In this document: in pieces, positions 22,853-34,476 of the stretch
Numbering within the stretch: the stretch's first letter is position 1
Layout of the letters: each line of letters opens with the position of its first letter
From: Nematostella vectensis
Lineage: Eukaryota > Cnidaria > Anthozoa > Actiniaria > Edwardsiidae
Reading direction: 5' to 3'
DNA: 64,000 nt
Assembly: GCF_932526225.1 (NCBI RefSeq)
Contig: NC_064046.1
Location: forward strand, 7,241,219 to 7,305,218
Notes under the pieces: generated by a model
Database searches by the model: none
What the model was told of the DNA's origin: nothing
What the model saw: the letters and a program-made list of their open reading frames with translations, nothing else
Position numbers and translations under genes: made by a program

Positions 22853-25159
22853 AATAGAATTACCTCAAGCTTCTCTGTTTCCCTGTAGTTAAGATCATGA
22901 CGCTGTACCTTGACGTGCAGGTGCCTCTCTCGCTTAAAGACCGCACGAAATTGAAGATACTTGACTATGAGAAAACATCTGACGTAAACGATCACCTTTT
23001 TTCCAACCTCCTTGTCAGTCTATAAAAAGAGAAAAGAAAAACAGCGAAACATTAACTGTGAAAACGTGCGTGATTGTTTTCTTATTTCCTCCTTCTTTGG
23101 AAAATTACGTGGAGTGAATAAAATATACCACTCTACAAAAACCCTCGTGGCTAAATTAATCGACACTTTTGCGAAATGAATTTGAAAAGAGAAAAAAATG
23201 GTTTTCGCTTTTCTTTGATAGGGAGACGTCAAAAACACGTTTCCCAAGCAATTGACTGCGTAAAAATGAACAAGTGATTAGTGAACGAAAACCCAGTGAA
23301 TTTTAGGTTTTGAATAAATAAAGAAGATTACCGCATCGCAGAAATTTCGCCATTCTTTTCATAAGAGCAACCCTGAATGTCGGCTTGGATTCTGACGCCT
23401 GTCAATGACTTGTATTTGCAGTAATGAAGCTAAATAACTGGATGAGATCATCAATACTAACTTTGCATCAATTCTGTTGACACAGTGTAAGTCAAAGCTT
23501 TCGGATGAAGAGGACGATACGCTTGCAAGCTCTTGAATCACTTAGAGGGGATCAATTACCGATGTCACTTCTTTCTCGCAGGGAATGGCTTCTCTCCCCT
23601 CTAAGGGCTTAATGCGCAGGAGATTTAACGGTATCAAGTAAAATGACAGAAGATCTAGTGTTAGCGAATAACGAGCGAGATCGTCAAGGCTTTTGTAGCT
23701 CCAAATCAGACCATTCAACGGATCTCACGTGAGAGAAGCGCAAGCAAGGAGTGTGGTGCATTCCGTAAGCTTCTCAACTTTATGATAAGGTAAATGGCAT
23801 AGAAATATTTGCATAGTACTATGACAGTACTGGTTCATTTTGTTTTGTTTTCTTAAGGGTATTTGCATTAGCTGATATTAATTCGTTTGCTTTGCTGATT
23901 TTTCAGTCAAAAGAAAATGTAATTTCCGTGGCGGTTCTGCTTTTTTAACGAGTTTCTGTTTCTCACCTTTAAATGGTCTAAGAGCAATTTCTTCTAATTT
24001 GGAAAAAGGGAACATCTTACTTCCTAAAGGAATATCATATCATGCACTACTACAAAGATTTTTTTTATGATTTCAACACGGAAAGTTTTTTTTTGTAAAA
24101 GTATCATTCATAAAATCCATAATATGAAATAATTCCCATTCAACCACAACTTATTTTTACACCCTGGTGCGATGAGAGAGCTAGTTAAGGCTGAACCTTA
24201 CTTAGAAAAAAAAGCAAATTGGTCATATCGAGCCATGTTTACGTGATAAAAAGGATAATCGTAGAAGCAAGGATTGTGTATGTATAACGTCATTTATCTC
24301 GTATATCTGATATCACTCGTGTCATGGAAGGAAAAAGAAACAATATCTGTACCCTGTACTGCTTTTGAAACACTCCCTAGCACAAATCACAACCGAAGGT
24401 TTTAGTTGCCAGAATTAGACGCAAAATGGTAAAATCGGAAATGAGTCGGGTCTTATTGGCCTTTGGAGTGAACCGACTTCATTCACCTAACGGCTAATGC
24501 TTTAAAACAATTTATTATATCTGAATGATTTTAGGTTGTTATTGGAGAAGTCGATATATATATACATTTCGTCCATATCTTTTCTACTCTTTCCTTTTTT
24601 TTGATTGCTATTTCAAGATGATCCAAGCATTCTAGTGTTTTGCTGAAACGCCATCTTCAAAACTTGCTATCCAGTAATCGTTTTATACATATTTTTTTTC
24701 GGGTTTGGACAAATCAAGGAAACAACTGTATTTTCCGACCAAACAAGATTGCAGCTGTCTATTACGTTGATGTGAATCGAGGCTTTTCCTGAAGCAATTA
24801 CTGGAAATTAAATCGACTGCTCTCGTTAAATCAAAGCATAGACACGGTGGCTTATGCGTCTGCGAGATTAATAGACCTCCATCAGGTGTCGGCGAGAGCA
24901 ATATTTCTGGGTTATCTATAAAATACTTTTGACTTATTGCGTATTTCGTATTATGGTTGTCTAAGTACCACTCTCTGTATGCAAAATTGCTATGGCAAAC
25001 ATCACGAAAAAAAACTCAACACTGCCAGCAGCTCCTTTGTCGCTATTTGTATTTTGTAATCGTGTTTACTAATAATTAAAAAGGACAATGTCAATCCTTG
25101 GTTATTAAATATAGTCGTAAGTTTTGTCACTAAAGTTCTCTTTTCGAGAAATACGCAAA
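22853..25159. other. Intergenic, no gene recognised
   Basis: Upstream of the GPCR on its strand, so it must contain that gene's promoter, but I cannot point to one. AT-rich. Small ORFs of about 60-75 codons do not resemble anything I know. Confidence 0.5.
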
Positions 25160-25320
25160 CGCATACATCATGGTAAAAAAAAACACGAGAATAGGGTTAC
25201 ATCATCATCATAAAAAAAAACGAGAATAGGGTTACATCACCATCATCAAAAACACGAGAATAGGATAACTTCATCATCATCATCATCAGTACACCATCAT
25301 CATCACTATTACTATTACTA
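25160..25320. repeat. Imperfect repeats with (CAT)n/(ATC)n
   Basis: Three copies of an approximately 45-50 bp unit containing ACACGAGAATAGGGTTACAT, each followed by CATCATCATC-type runs, ending in a longer CAT microsatellite. Confidence 0.85.
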
Positions 25321-26812
25321 AGTTGATAAATCGACCATGAGAATTTTAACGGCAGAAACCGATCAGATAGTGTTGGTAGGTGTGTGTATATGTGTTATGT
25401 GCCATCACTTTCGAAATTTGGTGATGCCCCCCTGGACAATTGCCGAAAGACCTCCATGGTGGTCGATTGACAAACCTGAAAACCGGGGAGGTTTCAAATT
25501 TGGTAGCTATGGCCTTATAAAACTATGGTGCCACGTTTGATTGATTTTGAACACTCTCATATGAGAATATTGATGATGTTGTATAAGACCCTGGAGGAGT
25601 GTATACCTCAACAAGACTTGACGTAAAAAAGCAAATCATTTCGAGAAAAGAACCCTTGATTCTTGGTTGAAGATGTAAAGCTATAGCCACCAAGTTTGGA
25701 GGGTGGTTATAACTTGCAAAGATCTATGTGTGCTGTGAAGCGCAATTCTTGCGGTGCGCATGCGCAGGAGATAGCATTTTGCTATTCAAGTCTTATTATC
25801 AACACACACAAAATGTTATTTTTTACAAGAAAAACTTGTTCCTTATGGACGATTTTATGCTGAAGAATAAAGAATGAGCCACACTACGAGATACTGTTAG
25901 ATCAGTATCGTCTTTAGTTTTTCAGATAATTTTCGTGGATCACATGCTAATGTTGATAAAACGACTTGACGCTTTTACCAATAAAGTTAGTGTGGTATGT
26001 TAGGTGTGTATTAGTATTGGGTCTTTAAAGGTAGTTCCCCAACTTGATACCTAAACTCAATTTAAAACATTTTGAGTTTCAACAACTAACACATTATTAG
26101 CTGAAAGTTGTGACTTTTAGGACTTTTGTAACTATTCAATATCCGTTCTACAAAACCATACGTGACCGAATTCTTTGACAACTATAACTGGGCAGTAAAA
26201 AGATTTGTGACTAGTGACGGCCTGTTAAGAGGTCTTGGGACAGGACGGTACATAACACATTTATACATGCATACATGCATAGAATCGTGTCACTGAAAGT
26301 GCCTTAGTTCTCTTTTCTGGTGATAAATTATCACCATCTTGTAACCACGGGCGAGGCAGGAGGTGTACAATTCACGGAACACCGTAGTCCTTTCTGTTTG
26401 TTGTTTGTATATTTTTATTTAACATGGAACAAGAGTAACAGAAAAATAAGTAATAAGGAATTGACATATATAACAAATATTTTTTTTACTGCGGAAAAGG
26501 CACAAGAGAAACTATGGGACTCCTGCTTACACGTAACAGGAAAGGTCAATCTACGGCCTAAAATCGGTCCACCGTAGTTGCAGCCCTTTAACTCGAACTC
26601 GCCTGGGCTACGTTTTCATGTAATTCATCGTAAAGACCCTGCAACTCTTAGTAGGTTTGTGTAGTTCTAACTAAATTAAACATACGAAAACATAGGACCC
26701 TCCCCCAAATAATCAGAGCCCCCCCACTAAATAATGACACATCCCTAAATAGAAACTTCTGGAAGTGGCACAGAAATCACTTTCAGTAAGCGAGAGAGGT
26801 CAAGTCATCAAG
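25321..26812. other. Intergenic, no gene recognised
   Basis: No supported gene or RNA. Two small plus-strand ORFs (25337-25540 and 26320-26577) lack recognisable domains. Confidence 0.5.
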
Positions 26813-27137
26813 TGTTCGAGATAACGAGGTTCTACTGTAACAAATCTTTCAAACGTGACAAATCTTCTCTTTGATATGTTCGAGATAATGAGGTTCTACT
26901 GTAACAGATCGTACAAACGTGACGACCCTTCTCTTTGATATGTTCGAGATAATGAGGTTCTCAAGTAACAGATCGTACAAACGTGTCGACGCTTCTCTTT
27001 GATATGTTCGAGATAACGAGCTTCTACGGTAACAATCGTACAAACGTGACGACGCTCCTCTTTGATGTGTTCGAGATTTCGAGGTTCTACTGTAACAGAT
27101 CGTACAAACGTGACGACGCTTCTCTTTGACATGTTGA
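26813..27137. repeat. 64-bp tandem repeat, about five copies
   Basis: The unit contains TGTTCGAGATAATGAGGTTC, ACTGTAACAGATCGTACAAA and CGTGACGACGCTTCTCTTTG. Copies differ at several positions, and one lacks a base. Confidence 0.9.
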
Positions 27138-29136
27138 GCAGGTGCACGTGTTACTGTAAGCCTTGACGAAAGACTAGCTAAAAGCTTAAATTGATTGGAA
27201 TCTGATTAGACAGCATCAAATGGCGCCGATATATGACTAACAGTCATCAAAAATTCAAAGTGAAAGAGAGAGCCGAAATTAGAATGTCACATTCTTATGG
27301 ATAATATGCAATGAAATACTTGAGGACATACCGCATGTTTTACATTTTAACAAGGCGATTGTGTATAACGTTGAATACAATTATTTAAGTCCCGTAAATT
27401 TTTCTTTCGCCGATACAAGGCAAATAAATTGAACTTGAAAATCTTTCAATTCCACCAGGAACTATTACTTGTCAAATTTTGTTCTGAAAATCGCATAAGT
27501 TGACCTGTATTTTTGCTCTTTTCTCTTTTAAAGCATATATTTAAGCTACAATCTGTGAATGAATCAATAGGAAGTGGTGGTCAAAAGTATCTTTATGAAG
27601 TTATCCATGTAATCCATGTATATTACCGCGTCTAGGTGGCAATGTTGTTCTAGATTACGCATTCACGTCACTACAAATCAAATCTTTCCATTTTGTGATT
27701 TTCATGAGCTCATATAGAGCAAACAAAAATATCAAGGAAAAAAAAAACAACGGCAATTTCGCATCGCTTGTTTGTGCTACCGGCTTTTAACCACGTAACC
27801 ATCCAATAAAAATGGAAGAAAAAGTTTAGGAAAATGACCATTCAGAATGGTGCGTTATGTTTTATTGGACATTCAACACGGATAAAGTGGTTCCAAATCC
27901 GGATATGAACATTGAAGGGAAGTGGAAACTTGTTGTTATGGAAGCTTCTGAAAAGAGCACTAAACAACATCAACGCATAAAATGCCATATTAAGATGACA
28001 ATATCCCATACTAACAGAAGACTTTTAATTGCCGAGAAATCTTTTTATTAGATATATTTTTGTAAAAAAACATATTTTATAAAACAATACCGATAACTAT
28101 AAGACCTTTTGATGAATATATTGTAATGTTGCTGTTTGTAAACTGTAAAGAAAATAAAGTATACTTACATACGAAGTAGTTGAAATTATCTTTTTTAAAC
28201 CGCACTCCTCGAATCGTCCCAGCGGGAAGTGTTCACCCTGTCTTTGACATGTCAAGAGCGCGTGGCAACTCTACAGTGCGCGGCAGAAATGAAGACAGAT
28301 TCCCATCTTATTTATTCTTTGTTTTGTTAACTGAAAATAGGAATAAGGAAAAAAGCATCCTTTGCCTCTGGGGTTTCGTGGAAAGTTTCCTTTCACCCAC
28401 GAAGGAAGTAAATCTCAATGGTAAAGCCAAAACAAAAATAGATGCACAAAACGGTCAGTCTTTTAAAAAAGGCTTTGTATTAAAAGGATTGAGTTGTACC
28501 TCTGTTTGCGGTTAGTCAAAATGTGTGTCACGTTCATGTTTAACCTGACAGGATAGCGAGATTTAATTACGGTGGTTTAATCAAATTGATAAAATGAGAA
28601 AACTAATTCATATTGAATGTTTCCATTTGAGGTCCCCGCGGTCAGAAGAAGTGCGATTCAATGCGATTTGTTTTTCAGATACGATAACTACTCATTGGCA
28701 GTTTTTTTTAAATTCTTTGCACGTTTTAAAACCTCCACACAGCTTGACACATAACTTGGCGTTTTTGAGAGAATGAGGTGGAGGTTATGCTTTCTTGTTA
28801 CACTCTTTTTTATAAGAAGGTCCAGGCTCAAGTAGTAGAAAAATATGACTTTTTTAGTTTTATGTGTTCTAAAGTGCAGTTTCAAATCGTGTTCATCAAT
28901 AACAACCTCAAAAATTATTGCTATCGGCATTTGTGTAATTTCCTTTCTAAAAATTCAGTGGGTTCTATATTTTATAAGCACTTTAATTTAAGAACATCGT
29001 TAAGAACACTTTCACCTTAAAATGCTCCAAAAATAAAAACGGCCCAGCCTCAACTGAAAAAACACGTTCTTATAACAAAAAGAGTATCCAAAATGCGGCT
29101 TAGAATAGAGGAATAGGCAGAATTATCTATAGTTAT
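27138..29136. other. Intergenic, no gene recognised
   Basis: AT-rich, with small ORFs only (for example 27857-28051 and 28180-28515) that I do not recognise. The AATAAA at 28153-28158 has no identifiable gene upstream. Confidence 0.5.
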
Positions 29137-30135
29137 TAGCGGAGCCCCGCGTGTCCTGAGCCCCATACCTAAGAATAAGTGGTTAACAAAACAAATAGGG
29201 TAACAAATATTAGTAACTCATCGACTCGAGTTTTCGTGACGCGATGTCCGTCCGTCCGTATCCGTCCGTCCCTCCCTTGAAATAGTTCTATAACCAGAAT
29301 TTTTAAAACTTGGCATAAACAAATTGAATTTAAGGGCTTTCAAAAAATTTGCATTAAAAAATGGGGATACCGAATTGGTTTTCACAACAGAGGGGCGTAG
29401 AGTTGACGCGTTTTTACTGATCGCGCGAGGAAAAATTCGAAACTCAATGTTTTTAAAAATAGTTCCTATAGTCTTCAGAAAATTATGTTCTGCTTGTCGA
29501 GCTGCCAAAATCCGATTTCCTGAACGATAACCTGTAGTAGCTAACGTTCAAAACAAATCACCTTTTAAGAGATCGCACTAAAAGACACTGTTTTCGCCAC
29601 TAAAAAAGAAAAAAAAAACTTCTACTATCCAACTTTTCTTCTTTTTGTATATATTAACGCTATAACTATTCGAGCAAATAAAAACTGGAGGTAACCGACT
29701 TCGTTTTTCTGTCAAAGCGATTTTTAAGTAAAAAAGGCGCACCTTTTGCTTTGTTTTCTTATACAGCTGTGGCGCGCGCGCACTAAATACCGGAAAATTC
29801 GAACAAACAGCGCGCGCCATTATGCACAGAAAGGAAGCGCAGTGCAATTCAAGGGAATTACCTTAAAAGTATCGGATGACAACCAAACTTGGCAGGTGTC
29901 ATGCATGTGTCAAGGGAGGTGCAAAACTGTGGTCACGTGATTTGTGAAGTCATCGATGGTGTCACTATAAGAACAAATATGCTGAAGTCATCAAAATAAA
30001 AAATACATTTCACGATTGAAACATCGGTGGCCACCAATATGGTCACGTGTTGTTTGACGTCATCGATGACCTCACTCAAGCAAAAAACGTGATTAAAAGA
30101 AAAAAACATTTTAGCGATTCTCAATACATCGCGAC
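29137..30135 (+). repeat. Dispersed repeat with TGACGTCA-rich blocks, copy B
   Basis: Same orientation and block order as 4477-5330. The head is AGCGGAGCCCCGCGTGTCCT, then AGGGTAACAAATATTAGTAAC and GACTCGAGTTTTCGTGACG. After an unrelated or diverged middle come ACAACCAAACTTGGCAGGTG, TCAAGGGAGGTGCAAAAC and ATTTGTGAAGTCATCGATG. The middle part (about 29290-29870) is not in copy A. Confidence 0.7.
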
Positions 30136-30460
30136 CCTTCGCCTTGACATTCTGTGATTTTGGTTAGTTCGTGGACGTCAATCATCCGCGTTTCCATAAC
30201 GTTCAAGGCAGACTTTATTTGTTTTGTGTATCGAAAGTTGAAGTGGACTTTACTCAAGGCCCGAGAGCCACATTTGACAACACAGTAAAGAAACGCAAAA
30301 GTTCAGTTCTCAGAAAAGGGTAAAAAATATATTACAAAACATTCAAGTTTCAAGTTTTGCCAGTCATCTCACAAAGAAAGCCTCAAAACTCTTCCTTCAA
30401 GATTCGATCGCTGTCATGCAAGTCAACAAACGGCCACGGTTATCGGTTATTAATTTCATC

Positions 30461-30461
<1 letters not shown>

Positions 30462-30557
<96 letters not shown>

Positions 30558-30714
30558 GCGATAGCGATAGCGATAGCGATGATGATGTTGATGATGATGA
30601 TAAAATGATGATGATTAGAATGAAAATAATGAAAATAATAATAATGATAAAAATGATAATGATGAAATGATAATGATAAAAATGATAATAATGAAAATAA
30701 CAATGATAATAACA

Positions 30715-30786
<72 letters not shown>

Positions 30787-30937
30787 GCGATAGCGATAGC
30801 GATGATGATGTTGATGATGATGATAAAATGATGATGATTAGAATGAAAATAATGAAAATAATAATAATGATAAAAATGATAATGATGAAATGATAATGAT
30901 AAAAATGATAATAATGAAAATAACAATGATAATAACA

Positions 30938-31012
<75 letters not shown>

Positions 31013-31163
31013 GCGATAGCGATAGCGATGATGATGTTGATGATGATGATAAAATGATGATGATTAGAATGAAAATAATGAAAATAATAATAATGATAAA
31101 AATGATAATGATGAAATGATAATGATAAAAATGATAATAATGAAAATAACAATGATAATAACA

Positions 31164-31242
<79 letters not shown>

Positions 31243-31245
31243 CAA
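30462..31245. repeat. Nested (AAT)n array in a roughly 228-bp higher-order repeat
   Basis: Long AAT runs are followed by (TAGCGA)3, then a GATGATGATGTTGATGATG block and an AT-rich AAAATGATAATGATG block. The whole assembly repeats about three times: the TAGCGA motif recurs at about 30556, 30785 and 31011. The last AAT run ends in CAACAACAGCAACCAGCAAC. The matching blocks outside the AAT runs are almost identical, so the larger unit duplicated recently. Confidence 0.95.
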
Positions 31246-32661
31246 CAGCAACCAGCAACAACGTCAATCAAACGTCAATCAAACTGAAAAGCTATTAGCA
31301 TCTATTAGCTATTACCAAACCCTGTCTCTATGTACCTCTCTCTGTAACCAAGGCTCTACCGATGTAAGACTATGAGGATAACTCCGTCTTAAGTCTTACA
31401 GAGGATAAGTAACACGCATTTTACAGATTTTAGTGAAGATTTGAAAGAGCAAATCTTGCCTGCACCATCAATATCACTGCACATAAAATTATGATACTGG
31501 TTATGAACATCTACTTTGACAAGGTTTTTTAGTCAGTCAAAGTATCATAGTTAATAGTTAAATTGTATCAAAGTTAATCTGTGTGAAATGCGACATGGTC
31601 GAAACAAGAAAAGGTTTTTTGTCTGTGTTTTATTCCAGACAAGCTATTATTTAAATGCACGAGAAATAAAACGGAACGCTCGTCAACAAAGAGATGATTT
31701 CTGCACACAGGGACTTTATTACCAACGTCATAATAACAATAACAATATAATAGAAAATCCTCCTCAACCATCAACCATAGCCCTTTGAATTACGTCAATC
31801 GAAACAGTGTATTCGTGATGTAGTTAAATTTCAGTTCTCACTCACCTTTGGCCAAGTTTCTTAACGTGAGAGTTGTTTATTTTCACAGAAGCACACCAGC
31901 GTGAAACTTTTAATATTTTCGGACATGATAGCAATTCTTCGATCTTCAGTCAGGTTTAAGAAGTGCTAGTGATACTTTAAGTCTCTTATCGATACTTGCT
32001 TTGAGTGGTTTGAAGTGGCTAATACAAGAGCGAAAGAACTTTACAGAAACATCTCCAGGCTTATCCACGCAAGTTGTCATAAACGATATGCAAGTTCAAG
32101 GGCTTGTATTATTTTATTTTCTTCTTTCATAGATTAGCAGCATTCTCTATGGAAATGTTACTAGAGCCAGACGCCTGCGCCTTGTTATGTTGAGTTTCTG
32201 CGCGACGGCCTAGTAACCTTGCCTGCACAGGGTCTACCCATCTTCGCCCGGGTAAGTAAAAGTTACTTTTGTGTATGGATTTCTGTGGCTTGAAAACAAA
32301 GAAAATAGCCTGGGTGCGAAATATGTTTGCCGCGAAAACTTGTGAATTCCCTCATCAAATAAGAAAAGGAAAACAACCAGACAAAGGCTGGATGAAAGAC
32401 TTGGGTGTGCAAGGACAAAGAAACAAGATTCGTAAAAATGTCGGCCTTTACTAGATGTTCCCCAGAGCTATAATAAAAAAAACTAAAGAGCTAATGCTGT
32501 ATAAACTATCCCCAGACAGAAGATAAATGACGGCATTCTTCTCTATTAACACAAGTGTGTCAGTTCTGGCCTCTTCTCATGACGTCTCTAGGATGTGCGG
32601 CCTAATCATTCTGATCTCTTCATTTGCTTTTCAAGAGCGTTGGCCATTTTGAATGTGCATA
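31246..32661. other. Intergenic, no gene recognised
   Basis: No supported gene. A plus-strand ORF at 32269-32454 (61 codons, Lys-rich) is unrecognised and lacks supporting context. Confidence 0.5.
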
Positions 32662-32900
32662 ATGCCTGGTGCGCACTAGTGTCATATAGGCGCGTGCACC
32701 CTTATACTAGTACCCTTATGTCCTTATGTTCAAGTGTGAATGGTTCGACATTTTGACATAAGCCCAACATAACGACATGAACATAACGACATAACATGTT
32801 TTTTCTTTTATGTCATTATGTCCATGTCGTTATGTTGGGCTTAAAAATTGGGCGCGTCTATGTTGTTATGTCGTTATGTCACTAGTGTGCACTAGGCATA
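32662..32900. mobile_element. MITE-like foldback element, about 240 bp
   Basis: Outer inverted ends are ATGCCTGGTGCGCACTAGTG and CACTAGTGTGCACTAGGCAT. An inner inverted pair is built on AAGCCCAACATAACGACATG and its inverse. Internal TTATGTCGTTATGTC repeats make the centre rich in a GTTATGTC motif. No coding capacity. Confidence 0.75.
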
Positions 32901-33240
32901 AGAGAGCCTATCAAGAGTAGCCTGGGGACGAGGCTATACTTTATACTTAATAATACTACAACTTGTGACACAAAAGGGGTCTTGTATATAACCAACAACA
33001 ACAAAATACACCGACTTTGAAAAAGGTTTTATTCGAGAAACGTGTTCATGCGAACATACAGACATATGTTTTGTTTGTACGCGTATCGAAAAGCGCCCTA
33101 ATCATCCGCACGCGATAGACAGACATCTGTTGGTGTGGTGGTATTGAATATTCGATGCATTAAATGAACGCGCGGGTTTGCGGTGTGTTGTATCGAGGGG
33201 GATGACCCAGTAATCACCGTGAATAATAACTTCTGCCTAC

Positions 33241-33332
33241 AATACTGTCAGAGTTTCTATCAAGGAAATACTGTCAGAGTCCCTATCTAGGAGTACTGGC
33301 AGAGTCTCTATCAAGGAAATACTGGCAATCGA
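33241..33332. repeat. About 28-bp tandem repeat, three copies
   Basis: Unit of the type ATACTGTCAGAGTCTCTATCAAGGAA, with variants CTGGCAGAG and CTATCTAGG. Confidence 0.85.
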
Positions 33333-33963
33333 GGAACGAGCGCGAAAACAGTATAACGACTTGTTTGCTTCATTTTATTGTACCAGAATTTTACAAAATA
33401 GTGTCGCAAAATGTCTCAAAAGGGACATTTCTACTTGCCGCGATCGCTTGCTTTACCAATTGAAGACGATCGCCCTTTTGTTGGAGTTACAAAGGGCCAA
33501 AAGCGCGAAAAGCAAAGCGCAAAAGCAGACCGAGAGGTACTTATGGATACCAATTATTCACAGACATAAAGGTTGAAAATAGACTCCAACGGTGAGCCAG
33601 ACATAGATGCACTTTAAATCGTATCATTGATCCATATGCTCTTGTATTTTTTTGTTGTTTAAATATAATGAGAGCATGATAACCTTCGGTTGAGAGTCAC
33701 CGTCTGCCAGTCGACTTTTGTCGCCATTAGCCAGTCGACTCGTGTAAGGTATTAAATGTAAATGCGTGCAAATGAAGATGAAACAATCGACTCGATTCAT
33801 TTGCATTCATTAGCCTTGAATACGGCTCATGCATAATACGACGTTTGAACTTAGCCTAAGGGGAATTCGTGCCCGGTCTCGTACTCCACTAATCTACTCT
33901 CAAATTCTCCCAAACAAAAACACCTCGGTTTTCAAAACTCAATGAGGGCATGCAAAGAATATT

Positions 33964-33969
33964 TTTATT
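33964..33969 (-). terminator. Candidate polyadenylation signal of the PTPS gene
   Basis: AATAAA on the minus strand, about 43 bases past the stop codon of the gene at 34012-34476. Confidence 0.6.
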
Positions 33970-34011
33970 TCTTAAATGACATGCTACTACTACTACTCAG
34001 TTTGTACGACC

Positions 34012-34476
34012 TTACACCTCTCTCATCTCTCCTCTGTACACTGCAGCATCAGTCTCTGACTCAATAAGTCGAACTTCATACAAACTTCCATCAGGCAGCA
34101 GGGGTTTCAACTGGTCGTAGATGTAGATGGCGACGTTTTCAGCTGTGCTAACGACCGTCTTAAAATACGCCACGTCCATATCAAGATTCTTGTGATCCAG
34201 CTTGCCGAGTACCTCTTCGATCTTCCCCTTCAAAGTGACGAGGTTGATGACCATCCCAGTCGTGCCATCGACAGTTGAGGCCACCGTGACGCTCACTTTA
34301 TAGTTATGACCATGTCCATTTTTGTTGTTGCACCTTCCGAACAGCTCTTGGTTCTTCTGGTTTGTGAGAGTAGGGTTGTGCAGGCGATGACTTGCACTGA
34401 ACGTCTCGGTCCGTGTGATGTACACAAAAGGACGACTCTCGCAGGACATGGGGAAAGCAGTTAATTGGGCAGGCAC
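34012..34476 (-). CDS. 6-pyruvoyl-tetrahydropterin synthase
   Basis: Converts 7,8-dihydroneopterin triphosphate to 6-pyruvoyl-tetrahydropterin, the second step of tetrahydrobiopterin synthesis, in the cytosol as a hexamer. The 154 residues cover the whole family length (human about 145). Zinc ligands: His30 in SASHRL and His55/His57 in NGHGHNY. Catalytic Cys49 is in FGRCNNKNG, and the Asp94-His95 pair is in LDHKNLDMD. The pterin-anchoring Glu139 is in LIESETD. VVSTAENVAIYIYDQL is the usual helix. The start is uncertain: Met10 (MSCESRPF) would match the family N-terminus as well as Met1. It is a single uninterrupted frame, whereas this gene has introns in vertebrates. No poly(A) tail or flanking direct repeats that would mark a recent retrocopy are apparent. 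Confidence 0.96.
   Translation of the reverse strand: MPAQLTAFPMSCESRPFVYITRTETFSASHRLHNPTLTNQKNQELFGRCNNKNGHGHNYKVSVTVASTVDGTTGMVINLVTLKGKIEEVLGKLDHKNLDMDVAYFKTVVSTAENVAIYIYDQLKPLLPDGSLYEVRLIESETDAAVYRGEMREV

Noticed and set aside
27857..28051. Small 64-codon ORF
   Set aside because: No recognisable domain, no splice or start context, and length expected by chance in AT-rich DNA.
30357..31298. Poly-Asn, poly-Ile and poly-Tyr ORFs
   Set aside because: Translations of AAT microsatellites in different frames.
32269..32454. Small 61-codon Lys-rich ORF
   Set aside because: No homology recognised and no supporting signals.
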